Source: Candidatus Hydrogenedentota bacterium (lineage in GTDB: Bacteria > Hydrogenedentota > Hydrogenedentia > Hydrogenedentales > SLHB01). From it: 64,000 bases of DNA. The stretch spans positions 186,001 through 250,000 of the forward strand of contig JAKPDK010000042.1 of NCBI GenBank assembly GCA_029552745.1, read 5' to 3'. Shown here one piece after another: positions 24,519-32,504 of the stretch. A program made the position numbers and the translations under genes. The notes beneath the pieces were generated by a model. The model saw only the letters and a program-made list of their open reading frames with translations. It was not told the DNA's origin and did not search any database. The stretch's first letter is position 1. The number at the start of each line of letters is the position of its first letter.

Positions 24519-25307
24519 TTATGGTTTTATCGATGGGGGCAAACACAATACACTATCATGAAAACAATCCAGACGATCTGTCTCTGCTGATGTCAGTTCT
24601 TTATTTGTTTTGTCAAAAAATCTGTAACCGAAACCTTCAAGCAATCGCGTCCCTTGTTGCAACATGTCCAGCCCGTGAAATTCAATAACCCAAACTGGAG
24701 GGCTTTTACTCAACAATCCGCTAGCCCCTTTCAGACAATCAATCTCAGCCCTCTCCACATCCATTTTACAAAAAGCCGGTGGAGCAGTGTCACAAGTCTG
24801 AAGAAACCTATCTATGGTGGTCACGTGGCACCGCTCATGCGGCACCCCATTTTTTGCCTCGCTTGACACACTGGTCATTCCTTTTTGAACAATGGGTAAA
24901 TCAAAATCTCGTTCCTCTGAATAAAATCCTATCGGATAAACTTTTATATTTGTGTAGGAGTTTGATTCGATGGTTCGTGCGAGAAAGGTTTTGCAGGTTG
25001 ACGGCAAGATCTCAAAAGCATGCACACAGCCCGTATTCTTCAATATCTTTGCGAAGAGAAGCGCTGTGTAACCTATCTGTGCGCCAATATCGAAAACGAC
25101 GTCACCTGTTTTAATATACTGTGCCGCAATTTTCCCTAACCACGGGTCATAAATGCCTAGAAAAGCACGAGGAGAATTTTCGAATGTTGTATACAGGAAG
25201 TGGCCACGGAGCGGCCCAAAAGGAATACGATACAGCTTCGGGGTCTTCCCAAAGACAAGGGTTCCTGCCTTTCGCAGGATAGTTTTAAGCCGTCCTGAAA
25301 CATTCAT
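24519..25307 (-). CDS. FkbM-family SAM-dependent methyltransferase
   Basis: A 262-aa methyltransferase. The SAM-binding motif VVFDIGAQIGYTALLFAKIL lies near residues 70-90, followed by an acidic VHAFEILPS strand end. The FkbM signature FCKMDVERAEIDCLKGA occurs near residue 180, with IEFHG after it. FkbM enzymes O-methylate sugars or polyketides, often in polysaccharide clusters. Its codon use is more A/T-rich than the neighbours (many AAA, TTT, ATA codons), hinting at acquisition by transfer. It lies 36 nt after the creatininase gene. Confidence 0.85.
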   Translation of the reverse strand: MNVSGRLKTILRKAGTLVFGKTPKLYRIPFGPLRGHFLYTTFENSPRAFLGIYDPWLGKIAAQYIKTGDVVFDIGAQIGYTALLFAKILKNTGCVHAFEILPSTCKTFLARTIESNSYTNIKVYPIGFYSEERDFDLPIVQKGMTSVSSEAKNGVPHERCHVTTIDRFLQTCDTAPPAFCKMDVERAEIDCLKGASGLLSKSPPVWVIEFHGLDMLQQGTRLLEGFGYRFFDKTNKELTSAETDRLDCFHDSVLCLPPSIKP

Positions 25308-25343
25308 TCTCTCTCTCCCAGCAATATCCCAAACTCTGCCCGC

Positions 25344-26144
25344 TTACTTCAGAAAAATTGGGGCGCCATGTCCGATGTATTTGTTGTGGTTTTGAAGAAG
25401 TTCCTGTATGACACGCGCCACTTTCTCTACGATTGCGGCGACGGCTTGTTCGCCGAATTCTGGTGATGCGCGGAGGATGTCGTTGTTGCTCGCTCCAATG
25501 GGTGGTCGATCGGATTGCCGCAACACATTCAAATCCTGCATGCCAGGGTCGAGCGCCATGAGTAAGGAAGTTTCCCATCTGCCGGCGTGATCACCACAAA
25601 CTTCGAATCCGGCATCTTGCACCAGTTCGTAGCCGGAAAAGGCCCAAACCAAAGGCTTGGGTTGTACCCGCGTGATTTGATGAAAAAGACAAGCCGCTGC
25701 CCGGGCGTAATCTATCAACGGGTAATGTCCTGCGGCAATGGCGATTACCTTGAATCCTAGACTGGCAATTTCATTCAGAATGTGAAGCAAAAGGCGTTCG
25801 TAGGCGAGCGTTTGCTCCAAAAGGGTCGTCCCCATGTAGCCCGGGGCGAAGTTGTCCGTCGATAACCCCATTTTTTCGGCAATGTCTTCACGGTCTTGTG
25901 CGTTGGCTTCCATCAAGCCCGTCTCACGACTTTCGCCGTAATACAGAGGCGGGAAGACAAGGCCGCCTGTTCGTTGGGCGCATCGCATCGCGAGCGCATG
26001 GATTTTCAACGTGTCCAGTCCGACGGGATTGTGTTCGCCGTGCCATTCGATCGTGCCGATGGGCAGATAGGCGACAGGCGTTGCGGTGCGTGCCTCGACA
26101 ATCTGCGCAGGTCTTAAACGTTCATACCGTACTTCGCGTGACAT
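25344..26144 (-). CDS. Creatininase-family metal amidohydrolase
   Basis: A 266-aa creatininase/MftE-type hydrolase, which opens cyclic amides or trims formamide and amide bonds with a dinuclear metal centre. Visible ligand motifs: LPIGTIEWHGEHNPVGLDT near residue 30, AAGHYPL near 130 and CGDHAGRWETSL near 180, with Glu, His and Asp ligands present. ATG 26144 is chosen over 26150, because AAGAGGAG is directly adjacent to the latter but well spaced for the former. It lies within a minus-strand carbohydrate operon, so a glycosylamide or similar substrate is possible. Confidence 0.82.
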   Translation of the reverse strand: MSREVRYERLRPAQIVEARTATPVAYLPIGTIEWHGEHNPVGLDTLKIHALAMRCAQRTGGLVFPPLYYGESRETGLMEANAQDREDIAEKMGLSTDNFAPGYMGTTLLEQTLAYERLLLHILNEIASLGFKVIAIAAGHYPLIDYARAAACLFHQITRVQPKPLVWAFSGYELVQDAGFEVCGDHAGRWETSLLMALDPGMQDLNVLRQSDRPPIGASNNDILRASPEFGEQAVAAIVEKVARVIQELLQNHNKYIGHGAPIFLK

Positions 26145-26229
26145 AGCCATCTCCTCTTACCAAAATTCACCCCTTTATAACAGCCACAGCATTGCACGCG
26201 CAAGGGTTTTCATGCTGTTACTCACTGTT

Positions 26230-27861
26230 TCATATCCGAAACGTCGTGAGGGTATCCCGCAATATGGAACGACACTTGTCCTGAGAAAGACCACATACTG
26301 CCAACAACGCAGGATGCAACTCAAATTCGTCGGGACTATGTTTCGAGAGGGCTTGCGCGGTCATGAAAGCTGCACTCGCCACAACCGCAGCTAGAGGGTC
26401 ATGCTCTGCCGCACGTTCGGGGTGGGGGTATAAGCGCACAGCTTCTGCGAGACGTTCAGGCAAACGCCAGGTGCGCAGTAGAATACCGCCGGCGTCTGCA
26501 TGGGTGAGGCCATACGCACGTTGTTCCGCTTCCAACAAGGCAACGCCATCCGTATTTGGCTCCACCGTCTTATAAGCCTCAGGCAAGACAATAGCCATAG
26601 CCAACTCACCAATTCGGTATAAAAGTCCGGCGGTCAGGGCAGTGGCAAAAGCCACCTCGCCACCGGCTCGCGCGATGGACTGCGCCGCGGCAGCACAGAA
26701 CCGCGATCGCAACGAGAATCGTTCGTAATCAAAACACGATGGGAGAGCCGGCGCTTCTGAGGGCGAGCACATGCGAACCACGCGTACCATGCCCGATGTA
26801 CCCAACAACGTGGCAGCCAGATACGCATTATCCACCTTATCCGGCATGCCATAGGCTGCGGCATTTGTTACGCCCAACATTTTCGCGACAACTGCCGGCT
26901 CGGTCGCACAAATCGTAGCGAGATCACGCGCCGGAAAATGCGGGTCTTGGGCAACGGCTTGCATACGTTCCATGATTTGCTGCGAAGCAGGTAAGGTTTC
27001 TAAGGCGCTGATCAACGACAAAACCTTGTCGTGTTGTCGTAGGTCTTCTTCACTGGGGGCACGCGGTGTCGGCGCAGAGACCGTCGCAGACCCGGCAGAT
27101 GGTGTCGGCGGCGGAGGCGGCACAGACGGCGCAGACGGAGTAGGTGGCGCAGACGTTTTCGAGGGCATGCTGGCAGGCCAATAATCGGCCTCTTCTTGTT
27201 CGGATTCCGCCGGAGGGAAATAGCGTTCGATAGCAGCGTCCAGTTCCCCTAACCGACATAACATCGCGGTCACCCGCAATCGTGTCATGCGTTCCACCAT
27301 CTGAATCGTGTCCGTGTCATCTGCCAACGCCATCGCCACCGTGAGGATATTGCCCACGCGATCAATGGGTAACACAAGACGCTCGAAGGCAAAATCACGC
27401 GGAATTAGCGACACAATCTGCGGGGCAATTTGAAAGTTTTTCAGGTCAATAGAAGGTAACCCTGTTTGCTCGTTTAGGGCGCGCAACAACGCATCCTTAG
27501 AAAGATGCCCTTGCTCCATGAGAATGTCGATTATGCGTCCACCGCGACGTTCCTTTTCCGCTTCGGCTTCCCGAAGTTGAACCTCCGTCACCAGCCCCTT
27601 TTCCAAGAGAAACCGATTCAATCGAGGACGTTTGGCAACTGGTTTTGGCGTAGGCGTTGCTGAACTAGCGGGCGTCGTCGTAGATGGGGCCGCCGCACCT
27701 GAGCTCCTGCCTATATCTAAAGGACGCGAATTTCCCTCCGTCACCAAGAACTTCGCGCCACATTTGACGCATTGCGTCGTCTTCCCGATGATCGCGGCGG
27801 GGGCTTTCATCTTCTGCCCGCACGCACACGAAACAACCACCATCGGCCTATTCTCGACCAC
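26230..27861 (-). CDS. Zinc-ribbon / MshEN / HDOD regulatory protein
   Basis: A 543-aa cytoplasmic protein with four parts. Residues ~10-42 are a zinc ribbon (CACGQ and CVKCG). A Pro/Thr linker follows. Residues ~80-215 are an MshEN domain (LNRFLLEKGLVTEVQLREA... GRIIDILMEQG... SIDLKNFQI), the c-di-GMP-binding N-terminal module of type II secretion/pilus ATPases. A proline-rich linker leads to residues ~285-540, an HDOD domain. HDOD proteins regulate motility, pili or stress signalling without HD hydrolase activity. GTG 27861 has GAGGA at good spacing. The PilZ protein at 29121 also belongs to c-di-GMP signalling, so these may act in one circuit. Confidence 0.85.
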   Translation of the reverse strand: MVENRPMVVVSCACGQKMKAPAAIIGKTTQCVKCGAKFLVTEGNSRPLDIGRSSGAAAPSTTTPASSATPTPKPVAKRPRLNRFLLEKGLVTEVQLREAEAEKERRGGRIIDILMEQGHLSKDALLRALNEQTGLPSIDLKNFQIAPQIVSLIPRDFAFERLVLPIDRVGNILTVAMALADDTDTIQMVERMTRLRVTAMLCRLGELDAAIERYFPPAESEQEEADYWPASMPSKTSAPPTPSAPSVPPPPPTPSAGSATVSAPTPRAPSEEDLRQHDKVLSLISALETLPASQQIMERMQAVAQDPHFPARDLATICATEPAVVAKMLGVTNAAAYGMPDKVDNAYLAATLLGTSGMVRVVRMCSPSEAPALPSCFDYERFSLRSRFCAAAAQSIARAGGEVAFATALTAGLLYRIGELAMAIVLPEAYKTVEPNTDGVALLEAEQRAYGLTHADAGGILLRTWRLPERLAEAVRLYPHPERAAEHDPLAAVVASAAFMTAQALSKHSPDEFELHPALLAVCGLSQDKCRSILRDTLTTFRI

Positions 27862-28101
27862 AGCAAGTCCTCATTCCTGTTATGCCGGTATTTTCAACGT
27901 TTCCAGTTTAGAGTTTCCCAACCTTTTGTTCAAACCGACAACAGAAAGGTGCGTGTGTATCTTTGCCAGCGATCCCCTTGTGCTGCGTCCCCCCACGCGG
28001 GCATCGCGTGGAGCCTCCAGAGGAGACGGGGCAATCTTCTTGGGGAGTTCGCAAGATAACCCTAACCCTGCTTAAACTTTTCTTGCGCTACGTTGCCGCG
28101 A

Positions 28102-28242
28102 TGTCATTACGAAAAGTGGCGCAGGCACGACGGGGCAATCCCCCTCAGGAATTTGGAGACGAGGTTGCCTTACATTCTCTTACGTTATGCGGTTGAGGGA
28201 CTTGCTCCGGTGCTTCGAAGACTCGCTCCTCGCAATAAAAAC
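28102..28242 (-). repeat. MITE/REP-like element, inverted and degenerate
   Basis: The element is in reverse orientation: the right end (TGTCATTACGAAAAGTGGCG) comes first and the left end (GACTCGCTCCTCGCAATAAAA) last. Both termini have substitutions. The rest of the 27862-28387 gap has no gene. Confidence 0.7.
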
Positions 28243-28387
28243 CAGGGGAACAATGTTCAGAACGGAGGCTCTCCCCCTTTATGGACGGGGTAGGGATAAG
28301 GCATGCCTCGCTCCCGCAGGACAGCGAGGAATACCAAGAACGTAACGGGAAACGGACTGCCCTGTCGCTCGGTTGGGTGCTGGTACC

Positions 28388-29134
28388 TCAGAACTCAAAG
28401 TCGTCTTCGTTGTGGGGAGTTTCTCGGTCAAGTTTGTACAAGAGCCATGTGCCTGAGAAGACGACGCAGTCACAATACACGCCGATAAGGTGAACGGCAA
28501 GTTTGGCATATGCCAAGTGGGGCGGAATGCTCCCCACAAGACCGAGAAGAAAGATGTACGCTAGGATTCCGAACAAGATAAAAAAGCCAACGCCTGCTAT
28601 CTGATTGAGAAGGGGACGCAGGGCTTCTTCCAGATTGTCGCGGGGGATACTTCCATAGAACATGAAACACGACCCAAGGGGAATCATTGCCGACGCTGAA
28701 AAAACGTAGAAGAGGAGTAGGGCAAATTGAAGAACGGGATCTTCGACGTTTTCTGCCATGAATGCTGTAAACAGGGAGATCGTGCTCAGAATGAGTGACA
28801 GGACAAACCAAAGCGGAAAAAATCGCTGGAGCGCTTCCATGTCGGTCTCGATTCTCCAGATAGGTTTATCCACATTTCGCGCGATGCGGGAAAATGCCAC
28901 CGAGGCGCCGATTGCGGTAACGAGCGCATCGAGAAAGGTAAAGCCGAGCGTCGCCGCGGTATCACTCCAGGAACGAAACAGGGGCTGGGGGTCTCCCGTG
29001 CCGCTGTCATACCAAACGCTAAGGGCGCCCACGGGCAGAATAACGGCCCAGAAAAGGAACAGGGCCGGAAAATTGCGGTCCACGATCCTGACGGCTTCTC
29101 GAAACACGTGAAATGGGTTATTAGATGAGTACAT
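28388..29134 (-). CDS. Polytopic inner-membrane protein, unknown function
   Basis: A 248-aa protein with about six hydrophobic segments (for example LFLFWAVILPVGALSVWY, FPLWFVLSLILSTISLFTAF, VGFFILFGILAYIFLLGLVG) and an acidic C-terminal EDDFEF. The N-terminal MYSSNNPFHVFREAVRIVDRN resembles the amphipathic start of DUF4013/glycerophosphoryl-diester-type membrane proteins, but the family is not certain. Its start overlaps the end of the PilZ gene by 14 nt, so the two are coupled. Confidence 0.75.
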   Translation of the reverse strand: MYSSNNPFHVFREAVRIVDRNFPALFLFWAVILPVGALSVWYDSGTGDPQPLFRSWSDTAATLGFTFLDALVTAIGASVAFSRIARNVDKPIWRIETDMEALQRFFPLWFVLSLILSTISLFTAFMAENVEDPVLQFALLLFYVFSASAMIPLGSCFMFYGSIPRDNLEEALRPLLNQIAGVGFFILFGILAYIFLLGLVGSIPPHLAYAKLAVHLIGVYCDCVVFSGTWLLYKLDRETPHNEDDFEF

Positions 29135-30266
29135 TTTCTGACTTAGGTGGTGGTTGTTGTTTGCGCCAAACGTATTGCGCGATCACGTCGCGTTCTGATT
29201 CGGAAATGTCAACAAATGCCCCCCGGACAAGATAGCGTCCCGCGCCCACGGAGGACACGCCCACGATTTGGGCGGTGACGGTGACTGGCTCGGTGTTGGG
29301 CATATCCAAGGTGGCGCGCAGCAAAACATGCTGGGGTAGCGGTTGTTGCGTCTCCATCGCCATGCCGCCGGCGCTCAGGCTCACGATTCGTGCCCGAATG
29401 TGCGTCGTGGGTTTACGAAGCGCCGCGCCTTCGTAATTCCCATCCAATGGCCCCGGCACAATGCCAACCGAGGTAGGTTGATTGTGGCGTACCCGATAAA
29501 ACGCCCGAGATTGCGTGCGCTGGAAATCGGTTCCATGACAAAACACGATGACGTCTGGTAAAGCAACGCCTTCGGAAATGGCTATAGCCGACGGGGGAAC
29601 CGCTCGCACGCGTTCTAATCGGACGATGGTACTTTTGAAAGCGTAGCGGGCATCGTCTTCACGCCAGAGACGGCAGGTGATCTCATCGCCGGGTTTTAAT
29701 AAAGGGGCTTCTTGTTCGGCGCCAGAGAAATCTGCCGCGGCTGTGATATAGGCTTCGTCTAGTTGCGTCACCGTGAGTTTAAACCACGACCCGCGTGTAT
29801 CTGCGGCTGGTTTTGCGAGAATGACCTGCCCCCGCGAAAGATCTCGCGTCGTGTCGATGGGTTGTCCGATAGGCACGAAATCGAGACCCAGCCGCACACG
29901 CAAGTCCCGAAGCAACGCACCCTCCTGCTCGAATCGGGCGGGGTCATGACTGACCGAAGCGAGATATTTTTCGACAGCGGCGTTGAACACACGACGTACG
30001 GTTACAAATCCCAGGGGGTCCAGCGGGCACTGCATGCTTACAACCGCCTGGAGCAAACGTAACTCTGAATCGGATAGTTCCTTCGACCGCGTTATGCGGT
30101 AGACCTCTTCCCATGCGCGCCGAACCCGCTGCACCCTTAAATAACGCCGACGGACTATCTCCCCGACGATGGCAACTACAAAGAGGAGCAAAAACACTAG
30201 GGCTGCGACGATCAACTCCGTACGATCCGGCGTTGGAATTCGAAGGAATTTCAGCGATCCATCCAC
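29121..30266 (-). CDS. Membrane-anchored PilZ-domain protein
   Basis: A 381-aa protein with one N-terminal membrane helix (about residues 18-38, LIVAALVFLLLFVVAIVGEIV) and a cytoplasmic remainder with a YcgR-like two-part layout. A flagellar-brake-like N-terminal beta domain (~130-245) precedes a PilZ domain (~250-365). PilZ c-di-GMP motifs are RAFYRVR (RxxxR) and SLSAGGM, in which the Asp/Asn of DxSxxG is replaced by Ser. Weaker c-di-GMP binding is therefore possible. Coupled to the downstream membrane-protein gene. The upstream gap (30267-30463) separates it from the divergent DUF2752 gene. Confidence 0.8.
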   Translation of the reverse strand: MDGSLKFLRIPTPDRTELIVAALVFLLLFVVAIVGEIVRRRYLRVQRVRRAWEEVYRITRSKELSDSELRLLQAVVSMQCPLDPLGFVTVRRVFNAAVEKYLASVSHDPARFEQEGALLRDLRVRLGLDFVPIGQPIDTTRDLSRGQVILAKPAADTRGSWFKLTVTQLDEAYITAAADFSGAEQEAPLLKPGDEITCRLWREDDARYAFKSTIVRLERVRAVPPSAIAISEGVALPDVIVFCHGTDFQRTQSRAFYRVRHNQPTSVGIVPGPLDGNYEGAALRKPTTHIRARIVSLSAGGMAMETQQPLPQHVLLRATLDMPNTEPVTVTAQIVGVSSVGAGRYLVRGAFVDISESERDVIAQYVWRKQQPPPKSENVLI

Positions 30267-30463
30267 GCGGGAACATCCCTTTTCCGGTAGTCAACTGCAC
30301 CTTCGTTCACAAAAAGTTGGCGCAATCATCATTATAGAGTGCCTATCTCCCTGGCGCAAAAATAGCGGCGGCACGCGAATACAGGAGAGAGATACAAAGT
30401 CACTTGCCAGACCGAGTACAATACACCTCCAATAAGATAAGCATGCCGTGTTTGAGCAAAGCC

Positions 30464-30916
30464 ATGAATAGAGACATCAAATCTTCTTCGGCTGATGACG
30501 AGCATGAGCCGATAGCGAGCCGCGAAAAACAACCGACTTCTCACGGCAATTGGCCGTTTCTCAGCGCCCTTAGCGCCGCCATTTTGGTGGGGAGCATGTT
30601 GATTGCGCCGGAGCAGCTTCCCAATACCTCCCTGTGCGCCTTCCGCACCATCACGGGCAAACCTTGCCCTGCTTGCGGGCTTACCCACTCGTTCTGCGCC
30701 ATCAGTCGCGGAGAATTAGAGGCTGCTTGGCACTACAACCCTTTTGGATTTGTGTTTTACGCAGGCGCCCTGCTGATCTTATTTTCGCCTGTGCTGCACC
30801 GCTGGGACACAAGGTTTATGCAGCGCGTCGTTGAATTCTGCTTACGTTTTCGCCTGGGAGCACTCCTACTGATTGCTATGATTCTGTTTGGTTTAGCACG
30901 AATATGGGGCTACTGA
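30464..30916 (+). CDS. DUF2752 membrane protein
   Basis: A ~150-aa membrane protein. The family signature is clear: CAFRTITGKPCPACGLTHSF followed by SRGELEAAWHYNPFGF, with conserved cysteines and a Cys-Gly-Leu-Thr-His motif. Two or three membrane helices are visible (FLSALSAAILVGSMLIA, FVFYAGALLILFSPVL, LGALLLIAMILFGLA). The function of DUF2752 is not established. The start is uncertain: ATG 30464 is used, ATG 30443 and TTG 30404 are in frame upstream, and none has a strong ribosome site. Confidence 0.8.
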   Translation: MNRDIKSSSADDEHEPIASREKQPTSHGNWPFLSALSAAILVGSMLIAPEQLPNTSLCAFRTITGKPCPACGLTHSFCAISRGELEAAWHYNPFGFVFYAGALLILFSPVLHRWDTRFMQRVVEFCLRFRLGALLLIAMILFGLARIWGY

Positions 30917-30998
30917 AAGATAAGGCATCGGGCGAAGGAACGATTTACGGAACGAATTAGTGCGGTTTTTGTATAAATATGAAGATATGAATGACAAT

Positions 30999-31028
30999 TT
31001 GACGGAGCTATCCATAAGTCTTTACTAT
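30999..31028 (+). promoter_or_regulatory. Predicted promoter of the RND efflux operon
   Basis: TTGACG (30999-31004), an 18-bp spacer and TACTAT (31023-31028). The start would lie ~45 nt before ATG 31080. Confidence 0.5.
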
Positions 31029-31079
31029 AAGATGAGTTTGGATTGGGGTAATTATATCCCGTAACTGAAGCGGAATCGT

Positions 31080-32441
31080 ATGCAAACCATTTCCCGCCTT
31101 TGTGTTTTTTCGTCCATACTACTTGTTTTGGCAGCAGGTTGCGGCATTTCGACTACGAAGACCTCTTCTGGTACTGTCGAATCCGTGGCGCCACCGGAAC
31201 CTGAACGGGTGATCATTCCGGTAGAGGCGCAAAAGCCCGTTCGGGGAGATATTTCGGAATATTTGGATACCGTAGCGCGGGTTGAGGCGGAAAGACGGGT
31301 GGAGGTCGCTTCCAAGGGGACGGGAATATGTTTGGAAGTTCTTGCCGAAGAAGGGGATACAGTAAAAAAGGGGCAGCCGTTAGCCGAATTGGACAAAAAG
31401 GACATTGAGGCACAGCTTCGCCAAACGGAACTGAAAGTGCGGCAAGCGCGGGCTGATCTCGAACGCTCCAAGAAGGCGTATGAGTACGGCTTCCTTTCCG
31501 GAATGGAATACGAGAACGCTAAATTTGCTTTGGAGAATGCGGAAGCCGCATTGCAGACCCAACAAATCCAATTGGAAAATACCACGATTCGTGCACCGAT
31601 AGACGGGGTGATCACGCGCCGCAGTATTCACGAAGGGCAACTGATTTCGACAGGTACCCCTGTGTTTCAAATCGTCGACCCGGACTCGTATGTTATCAAT
31701 ATTGACGTCGCCGAAAAGGATTTGCCGCGTTTGAAGCTTGGCCAAATAGCGAAGTTCAGCGTGTTGTCGCTGGAAGGCAAGGAGTTCGAGGCAAAAGTCT
31801 CGCGGATCAACCCCGGTGTCGACCCAGCCAGCGGTATGGTCAAAGTACGCCTTGAGTTAGATGCGTCCACGCGGGCACAGTTAAGAGAAGCCGCATTCGT
31901 TCGCATTCGCTTGGTTATGGACACACACGTAAATGCGTTGCTAGTTCCGAAAGACGCTTTGTTGGAGGAAAATATGCGGCGGTATCTGTTCGTCGTGGCA
32001 GACAGTCCCGTGAGTAGCCAAGCCACAGATGCTCCCGCCCCGACAACTCCCCTGAGCGAGATGCAACGTGCCGATTCCAGCGGTCGCATGTACGCACGCC
32101 GAGTACCGGTAGAAGTGGGGTTAGAAGACAACAAATACGCGGAAATTTTATCGGGGATCGACGACGACACGCTCGTAATCACCGTTGGGCAGAAAAACCT
32201 GAAAACCGACGCAGAGATTCGGGTGACGACAGCCCAAGCCGAAATGGAATCCTCTACGCAACTGACCGCAGAAAAGGCTCTCGAGGCGGCAAAAGCAAAA
32301 CACGAGGAGCTCAAACGGCGACAGGAAGTCGAAAAACGCGAAGCCGCCAAACAACTGGCGGAACAACGTCGACGGATGGCTTCAGAAACCAAAAAACAAC
32401 AGGATGAAACGACCGAGTCCGCCCCCTCGGATGATCTATAG
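31080..32441 (+). CDS. RND efflux periplasmic adaptor lipoprotein (HlyD/MFP family)
   Basis: A 453-aa membrane fusion protein. The lipobox LAAGC places the lipidated Cys at residue 21. Then come a biotinyl-lipoyl-like half (GTGICLEVLAEEGDTVKKGQPLAELD), a coiled-coil hairpin (QLRQTELKVRQARADLERSKKA and onward), the second lipoyl half (TIRAPIDGVITRRSIHEGQLI), a beta-barrel domain and a membrane-proximal domain. An unusual C-terminal ~60-residue charged helix (about 395-453, rich in Lys/Glu/Gln) extends past the usual family end. It is the first gene of a three-gene efflux operon; no TolC-type outer-membrane gene follows, so the channel must be encoded elsewhere. Confidence 0.92.
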   Translation: MQTISRLCVFSSILLVLAAGCGISTTKTSSGTVESVAPPEPERVIIPVEAQKPVRGDISEYLDTVARVEAERRVEVASKGTGICLEVLAEEGDTVKKGQPLAELDKKDIEAQLRQTELKVRQARADLERSKKAYEYGFLSGMEYENAKFALENAEAALQTQQIQLENTTIRAPIDGVITRRSIHEGQLISTGTPVFQIVDPDSYVINIDVAEKDLPRLKLGQIAKFSVLSLEGKEFEAKVSRINPGVDPASGMVKVRLELDASTRAQLREAAFVRIRLVMDTHVNALLVPKDALLEENMRRYLFVVADSPVSSQATDAPAPTTPLSEMQRADSSGRMYARRVPVEVGLEDNKYAEILSGIDDDTLVITVGQKNLKTDAEIRVTTAQAEMESSTQLTAEKALEAAKAKHEELKRRQEVEKREAAKQLAEQRRRMASETKKQQDETTESAPSDDL

Positions 32442-32504
32442 TCCGCCTCTCAGCCAGAGTCGGCGCGTAACTTCTCATGAAACAACCTGAAGCGTGATCA
32501 TGAC

